A stretch of 54,924 nt of DNA, from positions 1-54,924 of the forward strand of contig CAMLPN010000008.1 in NCBI GenBank assembly GCA_946481965.1. The letters run 5' to 3'. The stretch comes from an uncultured Neisseriaceae bacterium (GTDB lineage Bacteria; Pseudomonadota; Gammaproteobacteria; Burkholderiales; Neisseriaceae). The translations under genes were made by a program, and so were the position numbers. Numbering within the stretch: position 1 is the stretch's first letter; each line of letters starts with the position of its first letter. The notes beneath the pieces were generated by a model. That model ran no database searches. It was not told the DNA's origin and worked only from the letters and a program-made list of their open reading frames with translations. Shown piece by piece: positions 18,645 through 29,645 of this stretch.

Positions 18645-20864
18645 ATGAACAATCTATCTTCTGCCAATCTATTATCTGGCCTTAATAATGAACAATTAGC
18701 CGCAGTTACCTGGCCACCGGAGCCAGCACTGGTATTAGCCGGTGCCGGCAGCGGCAAAACCAGGGTACTGACCACGCGAATTGCCTGGCTATTACAAACC
18801 GGACAAGCAAGTATTCATAGTATTTTAGCGGTTACTTTTACCAATAAAGCCGCCAGAGAAATGCAATTGCGCCTGAGTACCTTATTACCTATATCTGTAC
18901 GTGCCATGTGGCTGGGTACCTTTCATGGCTTATGTCACCGTTTTTTACGCTTACATTATCAGCAAGCACAACTGCCCAGAACATTTCAGATTCTAGACAG
19001 TGGCGATCAGTTGGCGGTAATAAAACGTTTACTAAAACAGCTTAATATTGCTGAAGAAGTGATTGCACCGCGCAGTTTACAGGGATTTATTAATGCGCAA
19101 AAAGAAGCTGGTTTGCGTGCACCCCGTCTAAATGGCAGCGATCCACATGAACAACGTTTGATTGAGTGTTATGCAAGCTATGATGATCTTTGCAGACAAG
19201 AAGGAATTGTCGATTTTGCCGAACTGATGTTACGTAGTTATGAAGTGTTACAGACAGATGATGTTTTACGTACGCATTATCAGAATCGTTTTAATCATAT
19301 TTTGATTGATGAATTTCAAGATACCAATAAATTACAATATCAATGGCTCAAATTATTAGCTGGCGATCATGCAGCTATATTCGCGGTGGGCGATGATGAT
19401 CAGAGCATTTATCGTTTTCGCGGTGCCGAGGTGGAAAATATGGCGCGTTTTATGCGCGAATTTAAAGTCAGCGAACCAATTAAACTGGAACAGAATTACC
19501 GATCTGTAGGCAATATTCTCATCGCCGCCAATGCGGTAATTGCCAATAATGCGGCACGTCTGGGCAAAAATCTTCGCACTGAAGCCGGTAATGGTGAAAA
19601 AATTCGTGTTTTTAAAGCCATCAATGATGTTGAGGAAGCACAATTTGTCGTCGATGAAGTCAAAGCCTTAAATCGTGATGGCCTGAATTTTATTCAGATG
19701 GCTGTTTTATATCGCAGTAATGCTCAATCTCGGATACTGGAGCAAGCATTATTCCGTGCCGGTATTCCCTATAAAATTTATGGCGGATTACGCTTTTATG
19801 AGCGTCAGGAAATTAAGCATGCTCTGGCCTATTTGAGACTGGCTATTAATCCTGATGACGATAACGCTTTGCTCAGAGTAATTAATGTGCCGGCACGCGG
19901 TATCGGTTCTCGTACAATCGAAACTATTCAGGCGACTGCAACTGACGATAACACATCATTATGGCAGGCAGCCCAAAAACTGGCCGTTAAGCATAATAAA
20001 ATTGCTATCTTTGTTAGCCTGATTAATAACTTACAGGCACAGGCTAGCCAAACATCGCTACAGGAACTGATGGCTGCGGTAGTCTATGACAGTGGTTTGG
20101 TTGAGCATTATCGTTCACAAAAAGGTGAGCACCAAGAACGTATCAACAATCTGGAAGAATTAATTAATGCCGCCATTGCCTTTAAACCAGAAGAATCCGG
20201 TTTTGAGCCGCCTGCAGAAGATGAGGTATACAACCCCATAACTTCAGTGTTAGCATTTTTAAACTCAGCAACACTGGAATCAGGTGAACATCAGGCCGGG
20301 CAGGGTGAAGATGCTTTACAATTAATGACCGTACATGCTGCCAAAGGGCTAGAATTTGATGCAGTTTTTCTGACTGGATTAGAGGAGGGTTTATTCCCAA
20401 GTGAATTTAGTCTGGCGGAACGAGACGGGTTAGAAGAAGAAAGACGGTTAATGTATGTTGCCATTACCCGTGCACGCAAACGTTTATATTTAAGCATGGC
20501 CGAACAGCGGCTACTGCATGGGAAAACCCACTTTGCCTTATCATCACGCTTTGTAGATGAAATTCCAGCAGAAGTGGTACAGCATCTGTCTGCGCACAGC
20601 TTTAGTCTGGTCGGCAGACAACAATCCACCATACGCACCAATCCGTTTCACAGCCGGAGCGTACTGGCAGATACACCAGTAAATGATGATTTTGATGGTT
20701 TTCAGCTTGGACAGAATGTTCACCATGAACGCTTTGGTACCGGAGTAATTATAGATGCCAGCCATAAAGCAGAGGGTGCCAATCTGACTATCAATTTTGG
20801 CAAACAAGGTATTAAAGAATTAAATACCTTATTCGCTAAAAACAAATTAACTATATTATCGTAA
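18645..20864 (+). CDS. uvrD: UvrD-type SF1 DNA helicase
   Basis: The helicase motifs are complete: Walker A AGAGSGKT (Lys38), motif Ia TFTNKAAREM, Walker B DEFQDTN, motif III GDDDQSIYRFRGA, QNYRS, motif V VHAAKGLEFDAVFLTGLEEG and motif VI RRLMYVAITRAR. The C-terminus ends with the UvrD tudor-like segment (QLGQNVHHERFGTGVIIDAS), which separates it from Rep. UvrD unwinds DNA from nicks in mismatch and excision repair. I start at the ATG at 18645 (739 aa), which fits the family, rather than the in-frame GTG/ATG cluster at 18573. No strong ribosome site is visible. Confidence 0.95.
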   Translation: MNNLSSANLLSGLNNEQLAAVTWPPEPALVLAGAGSGKTRVLTTRIAWLLQTGQASIHSILAVTFTNKAAREMQLRLSTLLPISVRAMWLGTFHGLCHRFLRLHYQQAQLPRTFQILDSGDQLAVIKRLLKQLNIAEEVIAPRSLQGFINAQKEAGLRAPRLNGSDPHEQRLIECYASYDDLCRQEGIVDFAELMLRSYEVLQTDDVLRTHYQNRFNHILIDEFQDTNKLQYQWLKLLAGDHAAIFAVGDDDQSIYRFRGAEVENMARFMREFKVSEPIKLEQNYRSVGNILIAANAVIANNAARLGKNLRTEAGNGEKIRVFKAINDVEEAQFVVDEVKALNRDGLNFIQMAVLYRSNAQSRILEQALFRAGIPYKIYGGLRFYERQEIKHALAYLRLAINPDDDNALLRVINVPARGIGSRTIETIQATATDDNTSLWQAAQKLAVKHNKIAIFVSLINNLQAQASQTSLQELMAAVVYDSGLVEHYRSQKGEHQERINNLEELINAAIAFKPEESGFEPPAEDEVYNPITSVLAFLNSATLESGEHQAGQGEDALQLMTVHAAKGLEFDAVFLTGLEEGLFPSEFSLAERDGLEEERRLMYVAITRARKRLYLSMAEQRLLHGKTHFALSSRFVDEIPAEVVQHLSAHSFSLVGRQQSTIRTNPFHSRSVLADTPVNDDFDGFQLGQNVHHERFGTGVIIDASHKAEGANLTINFGKQGIKELNTLFAKNKLTILS

Positions 20865-20920
20865 TCATAATACCTGACTCACCATATCAACAATCAGACA
20901 GAACAAAAAAGGATCCTACT

Positions 20921-21340
20921 ATGCAGCAATACGATCGTAATAACATTTTTGCCAAAATCATTCGTGGAGAAATTCCCTGTCATAAAGTATACGAAGACGA
21001 TCACACTTTAGCTTTTATGGATGTTATGCCACAGGCTCGCGGTCATGTACTGGTTATTCCGAAATATGAAGCAATTGAACTAGCAGATATGAGTGCCGAA
21101 TATATAACCGCCGTATTTACTACTGCTCAAAAAATAATCAATGCTCAGCGCAAAGTATTACAACGTCAGGGAATCGTGCAGCTTCAGCTATCTGGAGAAG
21201 AAGCTGGTCAATCCGTGTTCCATTATCATATACATCTGATTCCTGCCAGCATACACCAGCTGGGTAAACATGAAAGTGTTGCTGCTGATCAGGCAGAACT
21301 GGCTGCCTTAGCTGCGGACTTACGTGCAGAACTGACTTAG
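20921..21340 (+). CDS. HIT family nucleotide-binding hydrolase
   Basis: The 139-residue histidine-triad protein has FAKIIRGEIPCHKVYEDD at its start and the active-site triad HYHIHLIP (His101, His103, His105). HIT proteins of this HinT/Hit branch hydrolyse adenosine phosphoramidates and similar nucleotides in the cytoplasm. AAGGA stands at proper distance before the ATG. It lies 56 bases after uvrD on the same strand. Confidence 0.93.
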   Translation: MQQYDRNNIFAKIIRGEIPCHKVYEDDHTLAFMDVMPQARGHVLVIPKYEAIELADMSAEYITAVFTTAQKIINAQRKVLQRQGIVQLQLSGEEAGQSVFHYHIHLIPASIHQLGKHESVAADQAELAALAADLRAELT

Positions 21341-21733
21341 TCTGATCAAAGTAATACCGAAATTACCCACAAATTTATCCACAAGCAATTGGATTTTAAA
21401 AACCAAAGCTAACTCTTTACTCTTTGTATTAACAATATTTTATATTTAGCAAATTGTCTGAAAACGACCAGATTTGAAAAATTATCCACAACTATTACGC
21501 AGATAAAAAAGTTTCAGGCTATAAATTAAAATCGACTCAGGCCACTGGAAAGCTTCGGTAAAAAGGTAAAACAATTAGAGTAAATTTTAAATGGTTATCG
21601 CGTGAGCATAGCTCAGCAGAATTTACTGACTGGCTACTCGACTTATGTATACCTAATAGGCTGCTACACATTTAAAAACCCACTGATTAACTTCATCAGT
21701 GGGTTAATTACTAATAATCAAAGCTGATCATCA
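21341..21733. other. Spacer with two DnaA-box sequences and the dnaJ terminator
   Basis: This 393-base stretch between convergent genes has two exact TTATCCACA copies on the plus strand (21375-21383 and 21482-21490). The dnaJ terminator is at its right end. I see no gene. Confidence 0.6.
21672..21705 (-). terminator. Intrinsic terminator of dnaJ
   Basis: A perfect 11-bp stem AACCCACTGAT (21677-21687) / ATCAGTGGGTT (21695-21705) with a 7-base loop is followed on the minus strand by a U run. Confidence 0.9.
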
Positions 21734-22840
21734 TTAATCAAACAAATCACGCAGCTTATCCATAAATGATTTTTGTCGTGGTGTTTGGGCGCGATCTAAA
21801 CCAGTAGAAATTTTTTCAAATTCTTCCAACAGTTCACGCTGACGTTCAGTCAGATTAACCGGCGTTTCCACCACAATATGGCAGTATAAATCACCTACTG
21901 CGGCAGAACGAACCGATTTAATACCTTTACCACGTACCCGCATTCGTCTTCCGGTTTGCGTTTCTTTTGGAATATTCAGTTTAACTTTACCGTCCAGTGT
22001 CGGTACTTCCACCTCACCACCTAAGGCTGCGTTGGTAAAACTGATCGGTAACTCACAATGCAGATCCATGCCATCACGCTCAAATACCGCATGCGGACGT
22101 ACATTAACCATTACATATAAATCACCAGAAGGAGCACCGTGTTTACCCGGTTCACCTTCACCACTTAAGCGAATACGTTGTCCGTCATCAATACCGGCTG
22201 GTATCGACACTTCAACCGTTTTACGGGTTTTCACCAGACCATGTCCATGACACTTAACACAGGGATCTTTTATCTGTTTACCGCTGCCCTGACAGGTTGG
22301 ACAGGTTTGTTGAATCTGGAAAATGGCCTGACGTACCTGAACAACCCCACTGCCACCACACATACTACAAGTTACCGGAGAAGTGCCGGCTTTAGCACCA
22401 CTGCCATGACAAATATCACATTCTTCATGGGTAGGAATAGTGATTTTTTTCTTAATACCGCGAGCTGCTTCTTCCAGACTAATTTCAACATGGTACTGTA
22501 AATCAGCACCCTTATGATTTTGTTGCTGACGCCCACCGCCACCACCAAACATCTGGCTGAAAATATCACCGAAATCAAAGCTACCTGAAAAACCGCCACC
22601 ATCGCCCATATTACCACTGACACCGGCATGGCCAAACTGATCATAGGCAGAACGTTTTTGCGGATCGGACAGTACCTCATACGCCCGCTGAACTTCCTTA
22701 AACTTTTCTTCCGCACTCTTGTCACCCTGATTACGGTCAGGATGATATTTCATCGCCAGCTTACGATAAGCTTTTTTGACTTCTTCATCCCCTGCAGTAC
22801 GGCTTATTCCCAATACTTCATAAAAATCTACTTCAGTCAT
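21734..22840 (-). CDS. dnaJ: Chaperone protein DnaJ
   Basis: DnaJ delivers substrates to DnaK and stimulates its ATPase. The 368-residue protein has the J domain with [10 protein letters not shown], a Gly/Phe-rich linker (about 70-110), four zinc-binding CxxCxGxG repeats ([32 protein letters not shown]) and the C-terminal substrate domains. dnaK and grpE are not adjacent. A strong terminator follows. The start is preceded by GGAATAAAATT. Confidence 0.98.
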   Translation of the reverse strand: MTEVDFYEVLGISRTAGDEEVKKAYRKLAMKYHPDRNQGDKSAEEKFKEVQRAYEVLSDPQKRSAYDQFGHAGVSGNMGDGGGFSGSFDFGDIFSQMFGGGGGRQQQNHKGADLQYHVEISLEEAARGIKKKITIPTHEECDICHGSGAKAGTSPVTCSMCGGSGVVQVRQAIFQIQQTCPTCQGSGKQIKDPCVKCHGHGLVKTRKTVEVSIPAGIDDGQRIRLSGEGEPGKHGAPSGDLYVMVNVRPHAVFERDGMDLHCELPISFTNAALGGEVEVPTLDGKVKLNIPKETQTGRRMRVRGKGIKSVRSAAVGDLYCHIVVETPVNLTERQRELLEEFEKISTGLDRAQTPRQKSFMDKLRDLFD

Positions 22841-22861
22841 AATTTTATTCCAAACGTTTTT

Positions 22862-22896
22862 TAGGCAACCTGTTCTGTTGCAGCAGGCTGCCTGAA
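22862..22896 (+). repeat. DNA-uptake-type 12-mer within an inverted pair
   Basis: AGGCTGCCTGAA (22885-22896) matches, from memory, the AG-DUS variant described for Simonsiella and relatives. A near-complement AGGCAACCTG lies at 22863-22872, forming a stem with one mismatch. There is no T run on either side. It is the only full copy I found in the window. Confidence 0.55.
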
Positions 22897-22971
22897 AAAC
22901 AAAAGTGGATAATAGAAATGCAACCCATATATGGGCTGCATCTGTAAATACAAGAGCTTAATTAAAAGTTA

Positions 22972-23604
22972 TTACAATTTAATATCACATACATCAGCTC
23001 TTTCCATATAATTTGTAGAAACTGAGGAAAATACAATCTTTTTATTTTTATCAATAAGATAAGTTGCAGGAATAGGCAGTTTATAAGTATTATCACTATT
23101 AAATAATTCTAAATCTGCACCCATATTTTTATAGATTTCACGAATATTTTCTTGCAGCGTGAAGACAAGTCCATACTTATCAGCAATTTCGTTACCTTTA
23201 TCAGAAAGTATCCTAAATTCAAGATTATTTTGTACCTTTAAATCATGATTAAAATGAATACTTTGAGGAGAAATTGCAATAACCGTAGCACTATCAACAA
23301 GATTGTTATTTATAGCTTCTTGGTAATGTGTTAATTCCGCCATACAAAACGGGCACCAATTACCACGAAAAAAGCTAATTATAACTGCATTATGTTGTAA
23401 TGTATCGTAGAGAGAAACAGGTAAACCTTCGGCATCTGGCAAGGTAAAATCAGGAGCGATATCACCAACTTTAAGAGCACGATCTTCTAAATTTTGCTCA
23501 ATCATTTCTTGAAGTGATTGTCCAAACGCATTCAAAATATCAACGGGTATATTCTGCGCCATCTCTTTTTGTATAAGCTGAAGCTTTTCATTTAATTTAA
23601 TCAT
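22972..23604 (-). CDS. Peroxiredoxin-like thioredoxin-fold protein (AhpC/TSA family)
   Basis: The 210-residue product has an N-terminal helical region, then GDIAPDFTLPDAEG and the redox site SFFRGNWCPFCMAEL with Cys84 and Cys87. This CPFC arrangement belongs to the peroxiredoxin-like (PRX-like2) branch rather than to classical 2-Cys enzymes, so thiol-dependent peroxide reduction is likely but unproven. ATYLIDKNKKIVFSSVSTNY is the usual late strand. The C-terminus is short, ending soon after RADVCDI. AAGGAAAAAA gives a good start. It lies between dnaJ and the RNB gene, all leftward. Confidence 0.85.
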   Translation of the reverse strand: MIKLNEKLQLIQKEMAQNIPVDILNAFGQSLQEMIEQNLEDRALKVGDIAPDFTLPDAEGLPVSLYDTLQHNAVIISFFRGNWCPFCMAELTHYQEAINNNLVDSATVIAISPQSIHFNHDLKVQNNLEFRILSDKGNEIADKYGLVFTLQENIREIYKNMGADLELFNSDNTYKLPIPATYLIDKNKKIVFSSVSTNYMERADVCDIKL

Positions 23605-23694
23605 TTTTTTCCTTTATTATGTATATATGTTTTTTGCAGCAACCATATAACCCTGAAACCAAATACCATCTTAATAAACCATTATCGGCATAAA

Positions 23695-25575
23695 TTACTG
23701 CTTTTCACTGGTAATCGGCATTAAAGCATTCACATAATTCAGACTAATCGTGATCTGAACCAGATCAATACCGCTAATAGCGATTTTCATACGACTTTTA
23801 GGCATAGCATCCACCGGAATCCCATGCACTCGCCCTTGCAATGGCAATCCTTCAATACGTACTAGATCATCACGAATCAGTTGGCCAGTCAATTCCTGTA
23901 TACCTTCCTGTTGAATATATATTAGGCTCCAGTAGGCTTCCATCTGCCGCTGAAATTCACTGTACGCACTATATGTGGATTCAAAATCCCGTAACACAGC
24001 AAACAACATACTATCTTGAGGTGCAAAGCGAGGCTGCATCTCTGGTTTCAGCAAACTAATCAATTGTTTTTGATTAACATAATCGGCACCACGACGCAGA
24101 GGGGAAGAAAACCAAGCGTAATGCTGCACGCCTAACCCAATATGTGGTTCAGACTGCGTACTCATCCGCACCCGGCCAGTGGGTTGCACCCTGAACAAAC
24201 CAGCTAAACCAGCCTTATGCAACATTTCAGCCCAGGTACTGTTGGCATAAATCATCAGCTCACTGACCATAGTATCAATTGGTGAACCACGCTCACGTAC
24301 CTTAATCTGCACATGCTCATTCTCATCCAGCTCAATATTATAATCGTATTGTGGCAAACGATCTGGATCATATTTACCCCGAACCTTCATTCTGGCAATA
24401 CCAAAATCATACATCCAGTTCATAGCATGTTGATGAGGAAATGCTTCCGTAGCACTACGTGGTTGCTCCGGTAGAAAAAACTCCTCAATATCTTGAATAC
24501 GTAAATTATTGGCCACATAAATTGATTCAAGTTTGGTTTCCGTACGCACAACTTCAAAAACCGGATTGACTTCCAGATACAAACTAATTGCCGGACGCAA
24601 CTTACCTTCATCTAGACTGTAAGCAGCAATCCATTCAGGCGGTAACATGGTTATTTTGCCACCCGGATAATAAACCGTACTTTGATGCTCGAACACCCGT
24701 TTTTCTAAAGCACAATTCGGTAAAATCTCCAGTGAAGGAACCGCTATATGCAGTCCCAGCAACTTATTACCGTTCGGTAAATCCTGTAAACTGGCGGCAT
24801 CATCTATCTCTGTTGTATCCAAGTCATCAATTGAAAATGCCTGAACTGCTGCATCTGCGACCGGTAAATCCGGTACCTGTGGTAAGGGATATTCTTCCTT
24901 ATCCAACCCTTTAGGAAATTGAGCTAATAAAAAACCATCCAGAAAATATTCAGGTAAACTTGGCACAGCACCAACCGTACGCATTAAAGCAAAAACAGAA
25001 GTTTTCTGCTGATCAGCTGCTTTAGCTACCGCTTTATAAGTAAGACTTTGTTTGTCCGGTGCATGCAGAATTTGTTTAGCATCTGCTGCTATTTCAGCAG
25101 GTAACATTCCGGCCAGCAAATCCTGTACCCATGCATTAATCTGTGCTTCCTGCTGTTTTTTGCGTTCAATTGCTGCTAAAGCCTGCTGCAAATTTTCTTT
25201 AGGTGCTGCTTTAAAAACACCTTTCCCTTTTTTATAGAAATAAACAGGTACGGCATGTAAAGCAATTAAAATCGCAGCCTGTTCAATATCACTGACTTTA
25301 CTGCCAAAATATTCACTAGCTGCTGCTTCTGCTGTAAATTCAGTCTCATGATCAACAGCTTCCCACAAAAGATCTACATCTATCTCAGCCGCCAATGCAG
25401 TGGCCATCTGTAAAAATTGTGTAGCATCCCCGTCAAATGACAGAAACACATGATTAGATTTTATTTTTGCCCTTTTTCCATGCTGTGTATTCACCAGAAA
25501 AGTAGCGCCATTTTCCTGTACCACCTCCGCAACTTTAAACTGTCCGGATTCTTCATAAAAAATATGTTTACCCAT
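23695..25575 (-). CDS. RNB-domain ribonuclease (RNase II/R superfamily)
   Basis: The 626-residue product has an N-terminal winged-helix/OB-like part (residues 1-250) and an RNB catalytic domain. The Asp cluster for Mg binding is in FSIDDLDTTEIDDAASL near residue 250-266, followed by LHIAVPS, and the downstream arginine motif is FSSPLRRGADYVNQKQL near 490, equivalent to TSPIRRY-D in RNase II. A C-terminal OB fold follows. The motif spacing fits a processive 3'-5' exoribonuclease. It is shorter than RNase R, and the sequence is divergent, so I do not assign rnb or rnr. Confidence 0.88.
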   Translation of the reverse strand: MGKHIFYEESGQFKVAEVVQENGATFLVNTQHGKRAKIKSNHVFLSFDGDATQFLQMATALAAEIDVDLLWEAVDHETEFTAEAAASEYFGSKVSDIEQAAILIALHAVPVYFYKKGKGVFKAAPKENLQQALAAIERKKQQEAQINAWVQDLLAGMLPAEIAADAKQILHAPDKQSLTYKAVAKAADQQKTSVFALMRTVGAVPSLPEYFLDGFLLAQFPKGLDKEEYPLPQVPDLPVADAAVQAFSIDDLDTTEIDDAASLQDLPNGNKLLGLHIAVPSLEILPNCALEKRVFEHQSTVYYPGGKITMLPPEWIAAYSLDEGKLRPAISLYLEVNPVFEVVRTETKLESIYVANNLRIQDIEEFFLPEQPRSATEAFPHQHAMNWMYDFGIARMKVRGKYDPDRLPQYDYNIELDENEHVQIKVRERGSPIDTMVSELMIYANSTWAEMLHKAGLAGLFRVQPTGRVRMSTQSEPHIGLGVQHYAWFSSPLRRGADYVNQKQLISLLKPEMQPRFAPQDSMLFAVLRDFESTYSAYSEFQRQMEAYWSLIYIQQEGIQELTGQLIRDDLVRIEGLPLQGRVHGIPVDAMPKSRMKIAISGIDLVQITISLNYVNALMPITSEKQ

Positions 25576-26518
25576 AACGCCTACTTAACCCAATTAAACC
25601 ATTAACCCACTCACCAAACAGCATGAGAAATTTCTATTTGTTCGATTATAAACGAATGTTCAACAATTAAAGTTGACTACTTATGCTACAAAATTGTTTT
25701 TATCACATTTCAATGGTACAAATATTACGTGTTCAGATAGACAAAAATTTCCTGTTTAATTGTTTAAATACAGTTAACATACCTGAAAAAAAATAATTCT
25801 GGATAATTATTTTGCAACGGAACAATTACACTAATTTAATACAGCATATTAATCATTAATCCAGCATTATGCTTTAAAAGCAGTATAATAAACAATAGCA
25901 ATTCTCTTAAAACTAAAATATAGCCCCCAAAAAAAACAATATTTTAGTATATATATATAATTCAAAATGTATTCAGAATTCATAGCGAAATACTGGATTT
26001 TATCTTTAAAAAAATAATATGCAATATAATTAACTATTAACAATATATCGACCTAAATAGGACATACTTCGCAACTAGATTTTACTTTATTTTAATATTA
26101 TTAAAATATTATTCTAAATTTTATACATCTATTAAATCAGATTGTTTTTGATATTAATTAAACTGATTATTCAAATATTAATTATCTACCTAATCAATAC
26201 AAGCTAAAATCAGGTAATATATTATTACATAAATTTTAAATTAATCATTAAATAACAATAAATTATATTATAACTGATAAATCTTCTTTTTATCCCTGAT
26301 CAGTTTTCCCTACACAATATATCGTGATAATAAAATTATTAACATCATTAACAATTTTTCCAGTAGCAATTTTTGTTATAACAATTTTCAATCTCAGCTA
26401 ATCATTCTCAGACACATAACAACTTATCCTTATGAATAGATTGCCATAACGACATCTGCAACGCTTTCATTCTGGTGAGTGTTACAATATCTACTAATCA
26501 CCCGAAAAGATACTGGAT
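25576..26518. other. Long AT-rich divergent spacer
   Basis: Over 940 bases between the RNB gene and xseB I find no supported gene, RNA or strong repeat. Promoters for both neighbouring units must be here. Confidence 0.4.
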
Positions 26519-26746
26519 ATGAAAAAATTTAACCCCAAAAGCTACGAAGAAGCTTTAAAACAACTGGAAAAAATTACCGAATCCATGCAAAACAATGACT
26601 TGCCTCTGGAAGAAGCATTAGCTGCTTATCAGCAGGGGCAAGAACTGGTGCAATATTGCCAGCAAAAGCTTGCCGAAGTCGAACAAAAACTACAGGTATT
26701 TGATAACGGTGAACTAAAGGAGTTAAAACTCGATGCAGAGCAGTAA
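26519..26746 (+). CDS. xseB: Exodeoxyribonuclease VII small subunit
   Basis: The 75-residue protein is a clear Xse[21 protein letters not shown], then [24 protein letters not shown] and [10 protein letters not shown], a helical hairpin that binds XseA. Exonuclease VII degrades single-stranded DNA. xseA is not in the window. The stop overlaps the ispA start by 14 bases, a common arrangement, implying translational coupling. Confidence 0.97.
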   Translation: MKKFNPKSYEEALKQLEKITESMQNNDLPLEEALAAYQQGQELVQYCQQKLAEVEQKLQVFDNGELKELKLDAEQ

Positions 26747-27626
26747 ATTTGATATCTGGCAGCAACAAGCGCAAGCTCAGACAGAAATTACCTTATCCAG
26801 ACTGTTGCCGTCAGAAAATCTGATTGATGCCGATCTCATTACCGCCATGCGTTACTGCACCTTAGATGGCGGAAAGCGTCTGCGCCCCATGCTGGTTTTA
26901 GCAGCCGCAGAACTGGGTAATCCAGATACCGATGCAGTTGAATATGCCCTGGCAGCTGTTGAATGTATGCATATCTACTCATTAGTTCATGATGATATGC
27001 CGGAAATGGATAACGATACGCTTCGTCATGGTAAACCAACCTGTCATATCCGTTATAATCAGGCTACAGCTTTACTGGTAGGCGATGCATTGCAAACCAT
27101 GGCATTTACCTTTCTTAGCAACCCTACTGCCTTAAAACCTTCACGACAACTGCATATGATACAAACACTGGCTAAAGCCGCTGGCTGTCAGGGTATGGCT
27201 GGTGGACAAGCCATTGATCTGGCACATGTAGGTAAAAATATCGATCAGGTCAGTCTGGAACATATGCACCAGCTCAAAACTGGCGCCCTCATCCGTGCCT
27301 CAGTAGCATTGGGTGGACTGTGTTGTGAAGATATAGAGGATACTGCATTAACCGCTCTAGACCAGTATGCAACTAAACTAGGACTGGCCTTTCAGGTAAT
27401 TGATGATGTCTTAGATTATGAGCAGGAAACCAGCATCTTAGGCAAAACTGCCGGTAAAGATGCTCAGGCAAACAAACCTACTTATGTAAGCTTAATGGGA
27501 CTTGACCCAGCAAGACAGTATGCAAAAAACCTGATTGATCAATCCATTGCGGCGCTTGATAGATTCGATCAACGCGCAGCACATTTACGCGCACTGGCAC
27601 AATTTGTTATCGACCGCAATTATTAG
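26733..27626 (+). CDS. ispA: Farnesyl diphosphate synthase (short-chain polyprenyl synthase)
   Basis: IspA condenses DMAPP/GPP with IPP to farnesyl diphosphate for ubiquinone and undecaprenyl lipids. The 297-residue product has the first aspartate-rich motif DDMPEMDND (with YSLVH before it), the second DDVLDYE, the GGKRLRP substrate site and GQAIDL. AAGGAG precedes the start inside xseB. dxs, which often follows ispA, is absent here. Confidence 0.97.
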   Translation: MQSSKFDIWQQQAQAQTEITLSRLLPSENLIDADLITAMRYCTLDGGKRLRPMLVLAAAELGNPDTDAVEYALAAVECMHIYSLVHDDMPEMDNDTLRHGKPTCHIRYNQATALLVGDALQTMAFTFLSNPTALKPSRQLHMIQTLAKAAGCQGMAGGQAIDLAHVGKNIDQVSLEHMHQLKTGALIRASVALGGLCCEDIEDTALTALDQYATKLGLAFQVIDDVLDYEQETSILGKTAGKDAQANKPTYVSLMGLDPARQYAKNLIDQSIAALDRFDQRAAHLRALAQFVIDRNY

Positions 27627-28983
27627 CCACAAACTAGCGTAACAAAAACAAAAAAGATATTGATAATGATATAGTTAAATGTTAATCAATTAAATTCGGA
27701 GGTAAATCTACAGATATTGGTTTACCTTTTAGTCATAAACATCTAAAAATGGATAGATATACCGAACTGGACTCCATTTGAAGAAACTTGATATGAATAT
27801 ACCGTTCAAGAAAAGGATAATATATTTTAAATAATATTGAGCAGAGAGAAGCAATATTAATAGTAGAAACATCATTATAAAAAATGAATATTTCCTTTTT
27901 AATGTAATAGATTTTGACAAATTTAAAATAGATTACTTCACTCATTACAAATATAAGTTCTTTCGACCAGAAAACTTTATAATTTATTTTATAATAGTAA
28001 AATATTAAATGATATTAATTATATTTTAGTATTTTACATCTCCAAGTAATGGTGCTGGATATGTAATTGATCTACTCTACTTAAGGCTTAAATAGTTCAT
28101 AAACCGGTTTAATGCAAATAATATAATAGTCGTGATTATTACTCAATTTAATAAAAATTTCTCTGGGTTTAATGTTGGTAACCTACTGTATTTGAAATGT
28201 TATAAGCGATATATACAAGGGGATTTATTTTTGAAATATCGATAGGGCATATTTTATGCGAATTATGCCAAATAATCTTATTTAAATTTAATATATATTA
28301 TGGTTTTCGACCAGATTACAGATATTGTCAGATAAGAGTTTGCATATGTGAGCAATAAATACAACTAAAACCAAACTAAAAATTATAAATATATTTTACA
28401 ACTAAACGATAATTTTTTAAGAAAACATAAAATTAACGACCATAGTTATGTTGTGATTTATTAAACTATATTATCACAAAGATATATATGAATTTTGATG
28501 TAGATATTTACTTTTACATAATTAATAAAATTACATATTTTTCATAATGCAAAAATAAATTTATTATGCATAATAATTAATCCTATCTGTTTAATAACAC
28601 TTTATCATAATAATATGCAGGCTTTTTCTCTTCTATAATTAAAAAGACTCTTTAGATAAAATAAATATCGAACTATCTTATCATTGTTAAAATTTTATTT
28701 TCCGAATAAATTAAAAAATCTTTGATTTAATAATATAAATCTTAATAAACAAGTACGGTTATTAGTATTATGCTGTTTATTAATAAATATTCTATTATAG
28801 AATTAATCATAGTGTTTAGAATTTATTTTATCGTCTTAATTCACTTTTAAATGCATATAATTACCTAAAAAACATCAATTTTTGGCGATACTAAAGACCA
28901 TTATCAATCCCTATTAATAGTTAACTCTGACCTCTGTTTCCTACTTCCCAATTTAGCAATAATTCAAAAAAGCAGTTTTTCAG
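27627..28983. other. 1.36-kb AT-rich gap between ispA and tsaC
   Basis: A weak hairpin AGGTAAA (27700-27706) / TTTACCT (27721-27727) followed by TTTT may end the ispA transcript. The only coding candidate is the small membrane ORF listed separately. The rest looks non-coding and is unusually AT-rich. Confidence 0.45.
27729..27920 (-). CDS. Possible small membrane protein (doubtful)
   Basis: A 63-codon leftward frame starting at TTG encodes a basic N-terminus (MSKSITLKRKYS) followed by two hydrophobic stretches (FFIMMFLLLILLLSAQYYL and YIILFLNGIFISSFF). The amphipathic order is protein-like, but there is no Shine-Dalgarno and the start is TTG. An overlapping frame beginning at an ATG at 27945 could join it through one frameshift in an A-rich run. 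It may be a real small protein, a decayed gene or chance. Confidence 0.25.
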   Translation of the reverse strand: MSKSITLKRKYSFFIMMFLLLILLLSAQYYLKYIILFLNGIFISSFFKWSPVRYIYPFLDVYD

Positions 28984-29556
28984 CTAACGTATTTTACGTC
29001 CACTTGCCCAATCGATTATTTGACTCGGCTGTTTCTGTCCACCGGTACGTCCCCCCACAATCATAACTTGCCGGCCAAATTGACGACGAACTTCTCGCTC
29101 ACTACGACAGGCTCTTTTTCTGGCTCGGTTACAGGAAGTGGATACCAGCGCGGAACCGACAACCCGACATAAATAGCGCGCATTTGCTAGCGCTGGTACG
29201 CGTACCGCCAATGTATTACGATTCTGACCACGTAATACAGGTAAAATTTTTCCTTGCCGAGCTGGTAGTAACCATGTTTTAGCTGCTGGCCATTGTTGAT
29301 TAATTTTCTGCACCTCTGACGGAAGTAATGGCATCAGCAATGATTGCAACTGCGAAAAATCAGCGCCAATGACTATTAAACCTTTATGTTGCGGCCGTTT
29401 TTTTAACGCAATCACACGACGCACGGCACGAATATGATCAGGCAGACAGCCCAAACCATAACTACTCTCAGTCGGATAGGCAACAAGTCCTCCACGACGT
29501 AAATGTGCACGTAAACGATGTAGAAATTGACCACTGGGGCGACTTGGGTGAGACAT
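28984..29556 (-). CDS. tsaC: Threonylcarbamoyl-AMP synthase TsaC (YrdC/Sua5 family)
   Basis: TsaC makes threonylcarbamoyl-AMP from threonine, bicarbonate and ATP for the t6A37 modification of tRNAs reading ANN codons. The 190-residue short form shows GGLVAYPTESSYGLGC (residues 22-37), ALKKRPQHKGLIV with the conserved Lys/Arg, and SALVSTSCNRA. The C-terminal part is very Arg-rich, suited to tRNA contact. It pairs functionally with trmO at 34.4 kb, which methylates the same t6A37. It is divergent from the E1-like gene with 89 bases between them. Confidence 0.93.
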   Translation of the reverse strand: MSHPSRPSGQFLHRLRAHLRRGGLVAYPTESSYGLGCLPDHIRAVRRVIALKKRPQHKGLIVIGADFSQLQSLLMPLLPSEVQKINQQWPAAKTWLLPARQGKILPVLRGQNRNTLAVRVPALANARYLCRVVGSALVSTSCNRARKRACRSEREVRRQFGRQVMIVGGRTGGQKQPSQIIDWASGRKIR

Positions 29557-29645
29557 GGATAAATTTTCTAACAGATAAAGTTAATCATTATAATAACACT
29601 CACTATAGTTAAAATAATGCATTCTTACGCAGGAATACTTTCTAG

